Shown here piece by piece: positions 1 through 7,925 of a DNA stretch of 64,000 bases; within the stretch, counting starts at the first letter, position 1; every line of letters starts with the position of its first letter. The translations under genes were made by a program, and so were the position numbers. Location of the stretch: positions 13,569,501 through 13,633,500 of the forward strand of contig NZ_CP012673.1 of NCBI RefSeq assembly GCF_002950945.1. The letters are read 5' to 3'. Source of the DNA: Sorangium cellulosum (GTDB taxonomy: Bacteria > Myxococcota_A > Polyangia > Polyangiales > Polyangiaceae). The notes under the pieces were generated by a model. That model did no database searches, was not told the DNA's origin, and saw only the letters and a program-made list of their open reading frames with translations.

Positions 1-385
1 GCGTCCCCACGCGCGCCAGCACCTCGCGCAGCTCGAACGGCTTCGTGACGTAATCGACGCCGCCCGCCTCGAACGCCGTCACCTTGTCGCCGATGCCGGT
101 CATCGCGCTCAGGAAGATGACCGGCGTGTCCGCGGTCCGCGCGTCCGCCTTCAGCCGCCGGCACACCTCGTAGCCGTCCATGTGGGGCATGCTCACGTCG
201 AGCAGGATGAGGTCCGGCGGCGACGCCGCGGCCGACATCAGCGCCATCGCGCCGCTGATCGCCGCCCGCACCTCGTACCCCTGCGCCGTCAGCATCGACG
301 TGAGGAGCGACAGGTTCGCCGGCATGTCGTCGACGATCAGGATCTCCGCGGGCCGCTCCCGCGGCCTCTCCGGCCGTGTGCTCAC
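1..385 (-). CDS. Response regulator receiver protein (C-terminus beyond window)
   Basis: The visible 128 residues form a CheY-like receiver domain. The acidic pair is in LIVDDMPAN, the phospho-acceptor Asp is in LILLDVSMP, and the conserved Lys is in VTKPFELREV. GTG at 385 is chosen because GGAGGG lies a few bases upstream; an ATG further upstream, which overlaps the kinase stop, opens a frame that ends after 14 codons. The gene starts 37 bp after the hybrid kinase gene ends, on the same strand, so it is probably co-transcribed with it and may receive phosphate from it. The domain is almost complete at the left edge, so any output domain (GGDEF, kinase, HTH) is out of view. Confidence 0.9.
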   Translation of the reverse strand, partial: MSTRPERPRERPAEILIVDDMPANLSLLTSMLTAQGYEVRAAISGAMALMSAAASPPDLILLDVSMPHMDGYEVCRRLKADARTADTPVIFLSAMTGIGDKVTAFEAGGVDYVTKPFELREVLARVGT

Positions 386-422
386 GATCCCTCCGCGAGG
401 TGCTGCTTGTTGTCGGTCGCTT

Positions 423-2087
423 TCATGACGGCTCCTCCTCGTCCGCGCTCGAGAGCGCCAGGATGCTGTCGAACCGATACCCCCGCGCGAGCTCGGCCAC
501 AGCCCCCGCGAGATCCGCGTCCTCCGGCTGGATCCGCTCCACCGCGGCCTGCACCGCCTTCGCGTCGAGCCGCGTGGCCGCCTGCCGGAGGTCCTTGCGC
601 AGCGCGACCGGCAGCCCGGCCGCCGCGCGCGCCAGATCCGCGCCCCGGGCGGCCTGCGCCGGCCGCGCCGCCGGCTGATCCTCGTACTCGAAGCGCACCC
701 CGAGGTGCTTCCCGAGCAGCGCGAAAATTTCGGCGTCACGGAACGGCTTGCTCAGGAAGTCGTCGCAGCCGGCCTGCGCCGCGAGCAGCCGGTTCTGCTC
801 GAACGCGCTCGCGGTCATCGCGACCACGACCGTGTCCCGCCCCCGCGCGCCCGACTTGATGCGGGTCGCCGCCTCGTAGCCGTCGAGCAGCGGCATGCGC
901 AGGTCGAGCAGCACGAGGTGCGGCGCCCACGTCTCCCACTGCGCCACGGCGCCGAGGCCGTTCGTCGCGCTGCGCACCTCGAAGCCCGCCGAGTCGAGCA
1001 GCTTGAGCAGGCAGTGGCGCACGTCCCACCGGTCGTCGACCACGAGCACACGGTACCTCGGCTGCCCGGGCGACAGGCCCACGATCCGGCGCGCGCGCGG
1101 CGCCTGCTTCCGGTCCTGCGCGTCGACCAGCGTCAGGCGCACGTCGAAGCGCAACGTCGTCCCGCGGCCGAGCTCGCTCTCCACGTGGATGTCGCCCCCC
1201 ATCATGCGCACGATCCGCCGGCTGATGTGGAGCCCGAGGCCGGTGCCCTCGCGCGCCCTGCGCCCGCTCGCGGTCTGCGAGAACGCCTCGAAGAGCTCCT
1301 CGAGCTCGCCGGGCGCCATGCCGCGCCCCGTGTCCGCCACCTCGAACGACAGCCGCACGCGCCCCGCCGCCGCGCCGTCGTGCGCGCCGGTCGAGCGCCG
1401 CGCCCACGCCCGCAGCGTCACCGAGCCCCGGACCGTGAACTTCAGCGCGTTGCCGAGCAGGTTGATCAGGACCTGCCGGAGCTTGCCCTCGTCGCCGTGG
1501 ACGAGGCGCGGGACGTCCGGCTCGCGCTCGACCGCGAGCGTGAGCCCCTTCTTCTGCGCCTCCAGCGCGAACATCTCCGACAGCTCCGAGAGCATGCCGT
1601 GGAGGTCGAAGTCGACGTCGGCGAGCGTCATCCTGCCGGCCTCGATCTTCGCCATCTCGAGGATGTCGTTCACGAGGCCGAGCAGGTGCTCGCCGCTCTT
1701 GCTGATGACCGCGAGGTTCTCGCGGTGCCGGTCGCCGAGCGCCCGGTCGCGCTCCATGAGCTGCGCGAAGCCGAGGATCGAGTTGAGCGGCGTCCTGAGC
1801 TCGTGGCTCATGTTGGCGAGGAACGCGCTCTTCGCCCGGCTCGCCGCCGCGGCCTCCGCCTGCGCCTTGCGCGCCTGCTCCTCGGCCCGCCGCGCCTCGT
1901 GCAGCTCCTCGGCGAGCCGCTGCTCCGCGGCGCGGCTCACGGCGAGCTCCTCCGCCTTGCGGTCGAGCTCGCGCGCCTTGACCGCGAGCTCGAGCTCCCG
2001 GGCGCGGAGCCGCCGCGCGAGCGCCCAGAGGACGACCCCGACGAGGGTCGCGACGACCACGCTGGCGGACATCCAGGCGAGCTGCAT
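423..2087 (-). CDS. Membrane-anchored hybrid histidine kinase/response regulator
   Basis: 554 aa. One N-terminal membrane helix (about residues 7-25) leads into a coiled coil (26-88). A HisKA domain follows with the phospho-accepting His95 in FLANMSHELRTP. The ATPase domain has its N box in VLINLLGNALKFT and G boxes in DTGRGMAP and GTGLGLHISRR. A C-terminal receiver has Asp395 in LVLLDLRMP and Lys447 in FLSKPF. The last 100 residues are helical, resembling the FDSIL-type tail seen on many hybrid sensors; no Hpt histidine is evident. There is no periplasmic or PAS sensor domain, so the signal is probably membrane- or partner-borne. The receiver gene lies just downstream. Family assignment is firm; the signal is unknown. 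Confidence 0.95.
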   Translation of the reverse strand: MQLAWMSASVVVATLVGVVLWALARRLRARELELAVKARELDRKAEELAVSRAAEQRLAEELHEARRAEEQARKAQAEAAAASRAKSAFLANMSHELRTPLNSILGFAQLMERDRALGDRHRENLAVISKSGEHLLGLVNDILEMAKIEAGRMTLADVDFDLHGMLSELSEMFALEAQKKGLTLAVEREPDVPRLVHGDEGKLRQVLINLLGNALKFTVRGSVTLRAWARRSTGAHDGAAAGRVRLSFEVADTGRGMAPGELEELFEAFSQTASGRRAREGTGLGLHISRRIVRMMGGDIHVESELGRGTTLRFDVRLTLVDAQDRKQAPRARRIVGLSPGQPRYRVLVVDDRWDVRHCLLKLLDSAGFEVRSATNGLGAVAQWETWAPHLVLLDLRMPLLDGYEAATRIKSGARGRDTVVVAMTASAFEQNRLLAAQAGCDDFLSKPFRDAEIFALLGKHLGVRFEYEDQPAARPAQAARGADLARAAAGLPVALRKDLRQAATRLDAKAVQAAVERIQPEDADLAGAVAELARGYRFDSILALSSADEEEPS

Positions 2088-2282
2088 GCGATAGGCCCCA
2101 CCCCACGCCTCGCGGCGGGACGGACCGGAGCGCCGGTCCCGCGCGAGGGCACAGCCCAGCGTACAGGAGTTCGCGACAGCGCGCGGCGCCGCGATCGGCC
2201 CGCGCGGCGTGGCGCGGCTCGGCGACGTGGTGCGCTCGTCAGGTGGATCACGGAAGCGGCGCGCCGCAGCGCGGCGCGGCGG

Positions 2283-3479
2283 TCACCTCGCGACGACGCG
2301 GGTCCACATCATCATGAGGTTCTTGACCACCTGGCCGTCGGGCGCCTGGGCCACGGGCGGGATCTCGATCTTCACGCCGTGCTGCGAGAGCCGCGTGAAG
2401 GGGTTCTGCTGCGAGGCGGTCTTGAGCGGCACGGTCGTGTCCGCCGGCCGGAACCCGTACACGAGCGCCTTCTCCTGGACGGGGCGGCTCCTCAGGTAAC
2501 GAACCCAGACGCCCGCGGCCTGCCTCTGGGCCGGCGTCACCCAGTCGGCCTGGAGGACGGCGATGGGGTGGTCGCTCCAGAGCGTCGTGGCCGGGTAGTA
2601 CACCTTGAGGTTGCCCCAGCGGCCCTGCGCGTTCTCGAGCTGCGCGATCGCGAGGTTCTCGTAGACGACCGCGATATCGTATTTCGACGGGCCGAACCGG
2701 ATCATGTCCGTCATGAACGCCCCGGTCGAGGTCTCGAAGCGGGGTACGCCCCTCTCGACCTCGCCGATCCAGGCCTGGTACTTGGGGTTCAGGAGGTCGC
2801 CGACGGCGAGCCCGCTCGTCTTCTTGTGGTAGTCGAGCGTCATCAGGAGGAGCGCCTGGAGGCCGGAGTTCGAGCGCGTCGGGTCGGTGTGGCCGAGCTT
2901 GACGAAGCCCCAGGCGGGCTGGCCGCCCACCGCGGGCCAGCCCTCGTTGGACTTCACCGCCCTGTGGATCACCTGCCAGGAGATCTCCCCGCGCGACGCC
3001 TTGAGGAGCGCGTTCGCGCGGTCCTCCCAGACGACGAAGACGAGCGGGGTGATGACGACGGGCTGGGGCGCCTCGTCGCCGGAGGCGGCGAACAGCTCTG
3101 TCTTGTGCTTGGTCTGCCAGTCCGACGTGAGGAGGTTCTGCACCAGCGAGTCGGCCGGGCTGAAGATCGTCGGCTTCTCGCTGCCGTCGACGATCGCCTG
3201 GGCCGCCTCGATCGATCCCATCGCCTTGAGGCGCAGCGCGATCTCCGGGTGCTCCTTCCTGAAGTCGGCGAGCGCCGCCTCGACCCACTCCTGCTTCTCG
3301 CTGCTGTAGAGCATCGAGATCTCGGTGGCCGCGGCGGGCGGCGGCGCCGCGCTCGCGGGGGCGGCCGCGCCGGCGGGGGCGGCCTCCGGCGCGGCGGTCT
3401 GCCGGTCGCGCGTCGTCAGGAACAGCACGGCCGCGACCGCGAGGAGGAACCCCGCGATGATGATCCCCTTGGCCTTCAT
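2283..3479 (-). CDS. ABC-type solute-binding-like protein, membrane-anchored
   Basis: 398 aa. An N-terminal hydrophobic segment (about residues 5-22) is followed by an Ala/Pro linker and a periplasmic binding-protein fold. It shares block-by-block similarity with the binding part of the VWA protein upstream: ISMLYSSEKQEWVE against VVVAYGSEKKTWLE, FVKLGHTDPTRSNSGL against FKLGHTHPEYSNSGL, and WSDHPIAVL against WSDHPYAVL. It is therefore a paralogue, probably from local duplication. The ATG overlaps the stop of the preceding gene (ATGA), implying translational coupling. No permease or ATPase gene is nearby, so a role in sensing or binding is as likely as transport. Ligand unknown. Confidence 0.85.
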   Translation of the reverse strand: MKAKGIIIAGFLLAVAAVLFLTTRDRQTAAPEAAPAGAAAPASAAPPPAAATEISMLYSSEKQEWVEAALADFRKEHPEIALRLKAMGSIEAAQAIVDGSEKPTIFSPADSLVQNLLTSDWQTKHKTELFAASGDEAPQPVVITPLVFVVWEDRANALLKASRGEISWQVIHRAVKSNEGWPAVGGQPAWGFVKLGHTDPTRSNSGLQALLLMTLDYHKKTSGLAVGDLLNPKYQAWIGEVERGVPRFETSTGAFMTDMIRFGPSKYDIAVVYENLAIAQLENAQGRWGNLKVYYPATTLWSDHPIAVLQADWVTPAQRQAAGVWVRYLRSRPVQEKALVYGFRPADTTVPLKTASQQNPFTRLSQHGVKIEIPPVAQAPDGQVVKNLMMMWTRVVAR

Positions 3480-4276
3480 GCGCTCGCCATCTCCCCGAGG
3501 GTCTTCAGCGTCTCTTCGAACGCCTTGAGCTCGCCATTCATGTGCTCGAGCTCGTCGTGCATGGAGCCCGAGAGCTGATCCATCGCCTGCGCGTCGAGCG
3601 CGCGCATCCGCACGATCTTCGCCGGCAGCCCCTCGAGCGTCGCGACGATGCGAGAGAGGTTGGCGATGACCCGCTCCCTCACGCCGGCGATGTCGTCGAG
3701 CGCGCCGAGCTGCTCCTCGCGGGTGGCGCGGGCGCTCTCGTACTCTCGCCGCGCCGCCGGGTCGCGCGCGGCGCGCGCCTTCTCGCCGAGCCGCGCGATC
3801 TCCTGCCGGATCGGCTCGGCGCTCACCTTGGCGAGGTAGCCGGAGAGGTCCTCCGCGCGGGCGATGAGCCGCGCCGACCGCTGCTCCAGCTCGGTGATGG
3901 AGGAGAGCGTCTGGCCGAGGTGGCCCTTCACCTCGTCGCTCGTCTGCTCGAGCACGGCGGCGAGCTCGCTCCGGGCGGAGAGGATCGCCCGCACGGCGTC
4001 GCGGGTCGCCTGGTCGCGCAGGTCGTCCGGGTCGGGGAGCGCGGCGGGGGGCGCCGCGAGCGCCTGCTTCCAGAACTTCGGGCTCGCCATGTCCCACGCG
4101 ATCAGCGCCGCGTACGCGACGCCGCCGAGCGCGAGGACGGGCCAGGAGTGCAGCGCCGCGGCGCCCACCGCGGCGCCGCCCGCGACGGCGAGGTTGATCG
4201 CGCCGGTCGCCGCCTTCCCCAGGACCCGCCCGATGGGGGCGCGGGGCCCGTCGCCTCGTTCACCGTCGTTCGCCAC
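3476..4276 (-). CDS. Hypothetical coiled-coil membrane protein
   Basis: 266 aa. The GTG start is preceded by GAGGGG and lies 8 bp after the stop of the VWA gene. A hydrophobic region around residues 20-55 could form two short helices, and the rest is a long charged helix (about residues 85-260) predicted to be coiled coil. No enzymatic motif is visible. It lies between two solute-binding paralogues and overlaps the next one by four bases, so the three products are probably made together and may form one complex at the inner membrane. The role as scaffold or adaptor is inference. Confidence 0.7.
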   Translation of the reverse strand: MANDGERGDGPRAPIGRVLGKAATGAINLAVAGGAAVGAAALHSWPVLALGGVAYAALIAWDMASPKFWKQALAAPPAALPDPDDLRDQATRDAVRAILSARSELAAVLEQTSDEVKGHLGQTLSSITELEQRSARLIARAEDLSGYLAKVSAEPIRQEIARLGEKARAARDPAARREYESARATREEQLGALDDIAGVRERVIANLSRIVATLEGLPAKIVRMRALDAQAMDQLSGSMHDELEHMNGELKAFEETLKTLGEMASA

Positions 4277-4284
4277 GATGCCCC

Positions 4285-5991
4285 TCAGAAGAAAGACGCC
4301 ATTTCCTTGTACACCGCGACGATGGTGTCGGTCGCCCCCCGCGCGCTCGACCCCTTCGCGGCCTCGGCGATCTGCTCCAGCACCGTCGGATCGGCGCCCT
4401 CGCCGTAGGCGATCGTGAAGATCTTCACCGGCGCCTCCTCCGTCGAGAAGCGCTTCATCAGGCCGTCGAGCGGGAGCTGGCTGTGCTCGTCCCTGCCGTC
4501 GGTCATGACCACGATCGCGTGGATGCGCGCCGGCTCCGCCCTGGCCCGGGCGAGGGCGAGCTCGTGGGCCTTGGCCACGGCGTCGTAGAGCGCCGTCTTG
4601 CCGTCGGCCACCGTCCCGTCGATGCGCGCGACGAGATCCGCCTTGTCCTTGCCGAGCTGCTTCGGCCCGATGGGCGGGTAGAGCGCGCCGTCGAAGAAGA
4701 GGAGCGTCACGTCGTCGCGGTCGTGCAGGATGTCGAGGAACGACCTGGCCCCCTTCTTCGCCTCCGCGAGCGGCCGCCCGGCCATGCTCCCGGACTTGTC
4801 GAAGACGAGGATGACGTCGCTCGTCTTCTTGGCGTCTTGCCAGACGGCCAGCAGCTTCTCGAGCGTCGCGCCGTCGGGCACCTCGAGCAGGGTCTGCGGC
4901 TGCTTCGGGTCGACGCCGTGGGCCGCGTCGACCGGCGCGCCGATCGGGATCGACGGGTCGGCCGGCCGGAAGCCGAGCGCGAGCGCGCGCTCCTGCTGGG
5001 GCTTCTCCTTGAGGAACCTGAGGAAGGCCTGCGCGCCCTCGCGCTCCTCGGCGCCGACCCACGCGGCGTCGAGCACCGCATAGGGGTGATCGGACCAGAA
5101 CGTGCCCTCGACCGGGTAGACCGCGACGACCGGGAACGGCGCCTCCGTGGTCTTCGTGTACGACTCGATGACGAGGTTCTCGTAGAGCACGGCGGCCGAC
5201 AGGTACGCGGGCCCGCGGGCGAGCATCTTGTCGGCGAAGAAGCCGGTCGACTGGCCGTAATGGACGAGGGTCTGCTCGATCGCGCGGAGGTGGTCCTGGG
5301 TCGCCTTGACCTCGAGGTCCGCCGCGGTGAGGCCGCGCGTCTTCCCGGCGCCGGCGTAGGCCTCGGCGAGCACGGCGAGCAGGCCGGAGTTCGAGTACTC
5401 GGGGTGGGTGTGGCCGAGCTTGAAGCGGCCCCACTCGGGGTGGCCGTGCGCGCCCCAGCCCTTCGGATCGGCGCTCACCTTCACGAGGTCGCGCCAGCCG
5501 ATCGGCTTCTCCGGCCAGCCGAGCGCCTCGGCCATCGGCTTCCACATCGCGACGACGATGGGCGAGAGGACGAGCGGATCCCCGGCGGGCGAGATCGGCT
5601 TCGTCGCGCCGGTCTTCGCCGACCAGGCGCTGTTCAGGAGGGAGACGTAGACCGCCGACGCAGGGCTGAAGACGTGCGGCTTGAGCTGGCCGGCGGCGAT
5701 GCCCTGGACCACCTCGCCGGAGCCCATCGCCTTCGCCTCGATGACGATCGGCCGGCCGCCCTTCGTCTTCTCGCCGCGCTGCTCGAAGCGCTTCGCCTGC
5801 TCCTCGAGCCAGGTCTTCTTCTCGCTGCCGTACGCGACCACGACGGTCACGGGCGCCCTCGCCGGCTCGGGCGACGGCTTCGTGGCGGGGGCGGTGTCCG
5901 CCGAGGGCGAGGGCCCATCCGACCTCGATTTGCAGCTGACGCACAGGGCGAGCACCAGGATCGCAAGCGACAGCGCGCTCCGTCGTGTCAT
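4285..5991 (-). CDS. Lipoprotein: solute-binding domain fused to von Willebrand factor A domain
   Basis: 568 aa. A lipoprotein signal ends in the lipobox LCVSC (Cys20). Residues about 48-385 form a periplasmic binding-protein fold. Residues about 390-560 form a VWA domain with a complete metal-ion-dependent adhesion site: D398-x-S400-x-S402 in VFDKSGSMAG, a Thr in GKTALYD (466), and Asp498 in MTDGRDEH. ATG at 5991 is preferred over an upstream TTG because GGAGGAGA lies at a suitable distance. A binding fold joined to a VWA module suggests a surface-facing metal-dependent protein-binding or ligand-sensing role rather than simple nutrient uptake (inference). It is the first gene of a coupled three-gene cluster with no transporter genes. 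Confidence 0.9.
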   Translation of the reverse strand: MTRRSALSLAILVLALCVSCKSRSDGPSPSADTAPATKPSPEPARAPVTVVVAYGSEKKTWLEEQAKRFEQRGEKTKGGRPIVIEAKAMGSGEVVQGIAAGQLKPHVFSPASAVYVSLLNSAWSAKTGATKPISPAGDPLVLSPIVVAMWKPMAEALGWPEKPIGWRDLVKVSADPKGWGAHGHPEWGRFKLGHTHPEYSNSGLLAVLAEAYAGAGKTRGLTAADLEVKATQDHLRAIEQTLVHYGQSTGFFADKMLARGPAYLSAAVLYENLVIESYTKTTEAPFPVVAVYPVEGTFWSDHPYAVLDAAWVGAEEREGAQAFLRFLKEKPQQERALALGFRPADPSIPIGAPVDAAHGVDPKQPQTLLEVPDGATLEKLLAVWQDAKKTSDVILVFDKSGSMAGRPLAEAKKGARSFLDILHDRDDVTLLFFDGALYPPIGPKQLGKDKADLVARIDGTVADGKTALYDAVAKAHELALARARAEPARIHAIVVMTDGRDEHSQLPLDGLMKRFSTEEAPVKIFTIAYGEGADPTVLEQIAEAAKGSSARGATDTIVAVYKEMASFF

Positions 5992-6089
5992 GGACCGATC
6001 TCCTCCGCTCAACCGGATTCACATAGAGGCGCTGCGTGTCAAACGCGCGTCGAATCGCGGTCAGCCCCGCGCTGTCGGCCCCGCCGCGC

Positions 6090-7295
6090 TCACTGCGCGC
6101 CGCCGTCCGGCGTCGCCCGCGGCGCGGTGGCCGCGTCGGGAGGCGGCGCGCCGCCGTCGGCGCCGGGCTTCGCGCGCGGCGTGATGACCACGTCGGGCGG
6201 GGGCGGCGCGCGGCCGTCGTCCTCCTCGGCCGGCGGCGGCTCGCGCGGGTCGCGGCGTGGATCGCGCCGTGGATCACGCGCCGGCGGCGGCTCCGGCGCG
6301 GGCTGACGGAGGCCGCGCAGCGACACGAGCCGGTCGACGAGCACGCCGGCCTCGTCGGCCGACAGCTTGACGCGCGCGTGCAGCGCCTTGCCCGCGGCGG
6401 CGATCTCGATGCGCCGGAGCAGCGTCCCGAAGCCGGCGAGCCGCACCGCGAAGTCGGCGGCGCGCGCGTCGCGGGCGGCGCGCAGCTGCGCGCCGAGCTC
6501 GGCGCAGGGGGCCTCGGCGTCGCAGAGCACGGCGGCGTGCACGGCGATCTCGGGGCCGAGCGCGACCGCGGCGCCGCCGGCCAGGATGGACGCCGCGGGC
6601 GATCGGCCGGCGCCGCCCGGCGCGAGCTCGCCCTCGATCTCGCGGCGCTGCTCCGGCGTGAGGACCACCGTCACGCGCGCCGCGCCCTCGCCCACCTCGC
6701 CGGCGACCTGGCCGTGCGCGCCGCCCTCGCGGAGCGGCTCGGCGCGCCCCTCGGCGCTGTCGATCATGGCGCGCAGGTACGCGCCGCCGCCGAGCAGGAT
6801 CGGCCCGCCGGGGCGCACGGCGATCTCGCCGCGGCCCTCGGCGCTCGAGTCCCGCACCGCGCGGAAGCCGCCGATCTGCGTGACCACGGGCTGCCCGCCG
6901 CGGGCCTTGACGACCTTCGCGGCGCACGCGAGCAGCGCCTCGTGCTGCACGGCGCCCGCGGCGACGAGCCCGAACTCGCCGCCTTCGCCCGACGCCGGGA
7001 TCGCGATCGCGACCTCGGTGAGCCCCGCCAGCGGGTCGAAGCCGCACACGTCGCTCACCTTGCCGAGCCCCGGGATCTCGCGCTCGGCGCGCAGGAACGG
7101 GGCGAAGGCCGGCGAGGCGCGCAGCGCCGGGAGATCGAGCGTCGCGACGAGCAGCGCGCCCGCCGGCACCGCGTCGAGCGCGCGCGGCGCGGGGGGGATC
7201 TCCTGCTGCCGCCGGGCGAGCAGCCACGCGATGCCGCCGCCGAGCAGGGCACCGACGAGCAGGAGGACGAGGCCGCTCTTGGTCCGCGTCTGCAC
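6090..7295 (-). CDS. Hypothetical membrane-anchored protein with Pro-rich C-terminus
   Basis: 401 aa from GTG. Residues 8-26 form a signal anchor (SGLVLLLVGALLGGG), so the body is probably periplasmic. The central region (about 40-330) alternates short hydrophobic strands and Gly/Ala turns, with five cysteines in the region that could form disulfides. The last 75 residues are Pro/Arg/Asp-rich with repeated DPRR, and are probably disordered. I recognise no family. It lies about 100 bp upstream of the VWA lipoprotein gene on the same strand, so it could be transcribed with that cluster. No strong ribosome-binding site precedes the GTG. Confidence 0.7.
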   Translation of the reverse strand: MQTRTKSGLVLLLVGALLGGGIAWLLARRQQEIPPAPRALDAVPAGALLVATLDLPALRASPAFAPFLRAEREIPGLGKVSDVCGFDPLAGLTEVAIAIPASGEGGEFGLVAAGAVQHEALLACAAKVVKARGGQPVVTQIGGFRAVRDSSAEGRGEIAVRPGGPILLGGGAYLRAMIDSAEGRAEPLREGGAHGQVAGEVGEGAARVTVVLTPEQRREIEGELAPGGAGRSPAASILAGGAAVALGPEIAVHAAVLCDAEAPCAELGAQLRAARDARAADFAVRLAGFGTLLRRIEIAAAGKALHARVKLSADEAGVLVDRLVSLRGLRQPAPEPPPARDPRRDPRRDPREPPPAEEDDGRAPPPPDVVITPRAKPGADGGAPPPDAATAPRATPDGGAQ

Positions 7296-7413
7296 GCGCG
7301 ACCGTTAGCACGACCGCAGGGCACGGTGTCCCCGACGGTGCGCGCGATGCCATGAAAGATGAATGAACGCGGATAGATAGAGACGAATGCGGGCGCTTGC
7401 GCCCGCGGCGTGT

Positions 7414-7602
7414 TCAGCCTTCCGGGCGCTCTTCCGCGGTCTCCGCCCTGTCCTCCGGCGCGCTTCCGTCGGCCGTCGCCCGCTTCCGCTCGAAGAGCCC
7501 GCCGATGGCCTCGCCGAAGCGGCCGACCTTCGTGGCGAGCAGCACCAGGATCACGAGGAAGACCACGAGGGCGATCTCGTTCGGGTAAGCGCCGAGCAGC
7601 AT
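7414..7602 (-). CDS. TatA/Hcf106-like small membrane protein
   Basis: 62 aa. The plan is that of TatA: a short N-terminus, one membrane helix (about residues 9-24, EIALVVFLVILVLLATKV), a Gly-containing hinge, an amphipathic helix (GRFGEAIGGLFERKR) and an acidic tail. TatA forms the pore of the twin-arginine pathway that exports folded proteins. The usual FGP hinge is replaced by VGRFG, so this could be a divergent or accessory TatA/B-like protein. No tatC is nearby. The ATG has only a weak ribosome-binding site. Confidence 0.65.
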   Translation of the reverse strand: MLLGAYPNEIALVVFLVILVLLATKVGRFGEAIGGLFERKRATADGSAPEDRAETAEERPEG

Positions 7603-7925
7603 GTGCCGATGTCTACCACGCTGAAGGCGCCGGAGGGCCGCGGTCGGGCGCGCGCGGCGCCGGGGAGGACGGGGCCGCGGCCGCCCGGCGCGTGTGGTCG
7701 CGGCCGTGGCGTGGGCGCGTGGGCGCGTGGGCAGACAGACGGGCGGGGCACGAGGTGCGGGGCGAGGTGCGCGAGAGGGGGCGCTGCGCTGCGGGCGCGT
7801 GGGCAGGAAGAACATGCGGGAAGGAAAGCTGGCCCGCGATCGCGTTTGACAGCCCGCCTGCGACCGTCGACAGTCCACGACACTACGGGGCCCACGGTGC
7901 CGCTCCGAGGGGCCGCCGCCACAAG
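7603..7925. other. Divergent intergenic region
   Basis: Space between the minus-strand TatA-like gene and the plus-strand receiver/J-like gene. It contains a G-rich tract with repeated GTGGGCGCGTGGGC-like steps near 7700-7730. A TTGACA hexamer at 7846-7851 could serve as a -35 box for the plus-strand gene, but I see no convincing -10 at the right distance. Confidence 0.4.

Noticed and set aside
705..3578. 957-codon plus-strand open frame opposite the kinase and binding-protein genes
   Set aside because: Arg/Leu/Val/Glu-rich product with no domains; it is the antisense shadow of GC3-biased genes on the minus strand.
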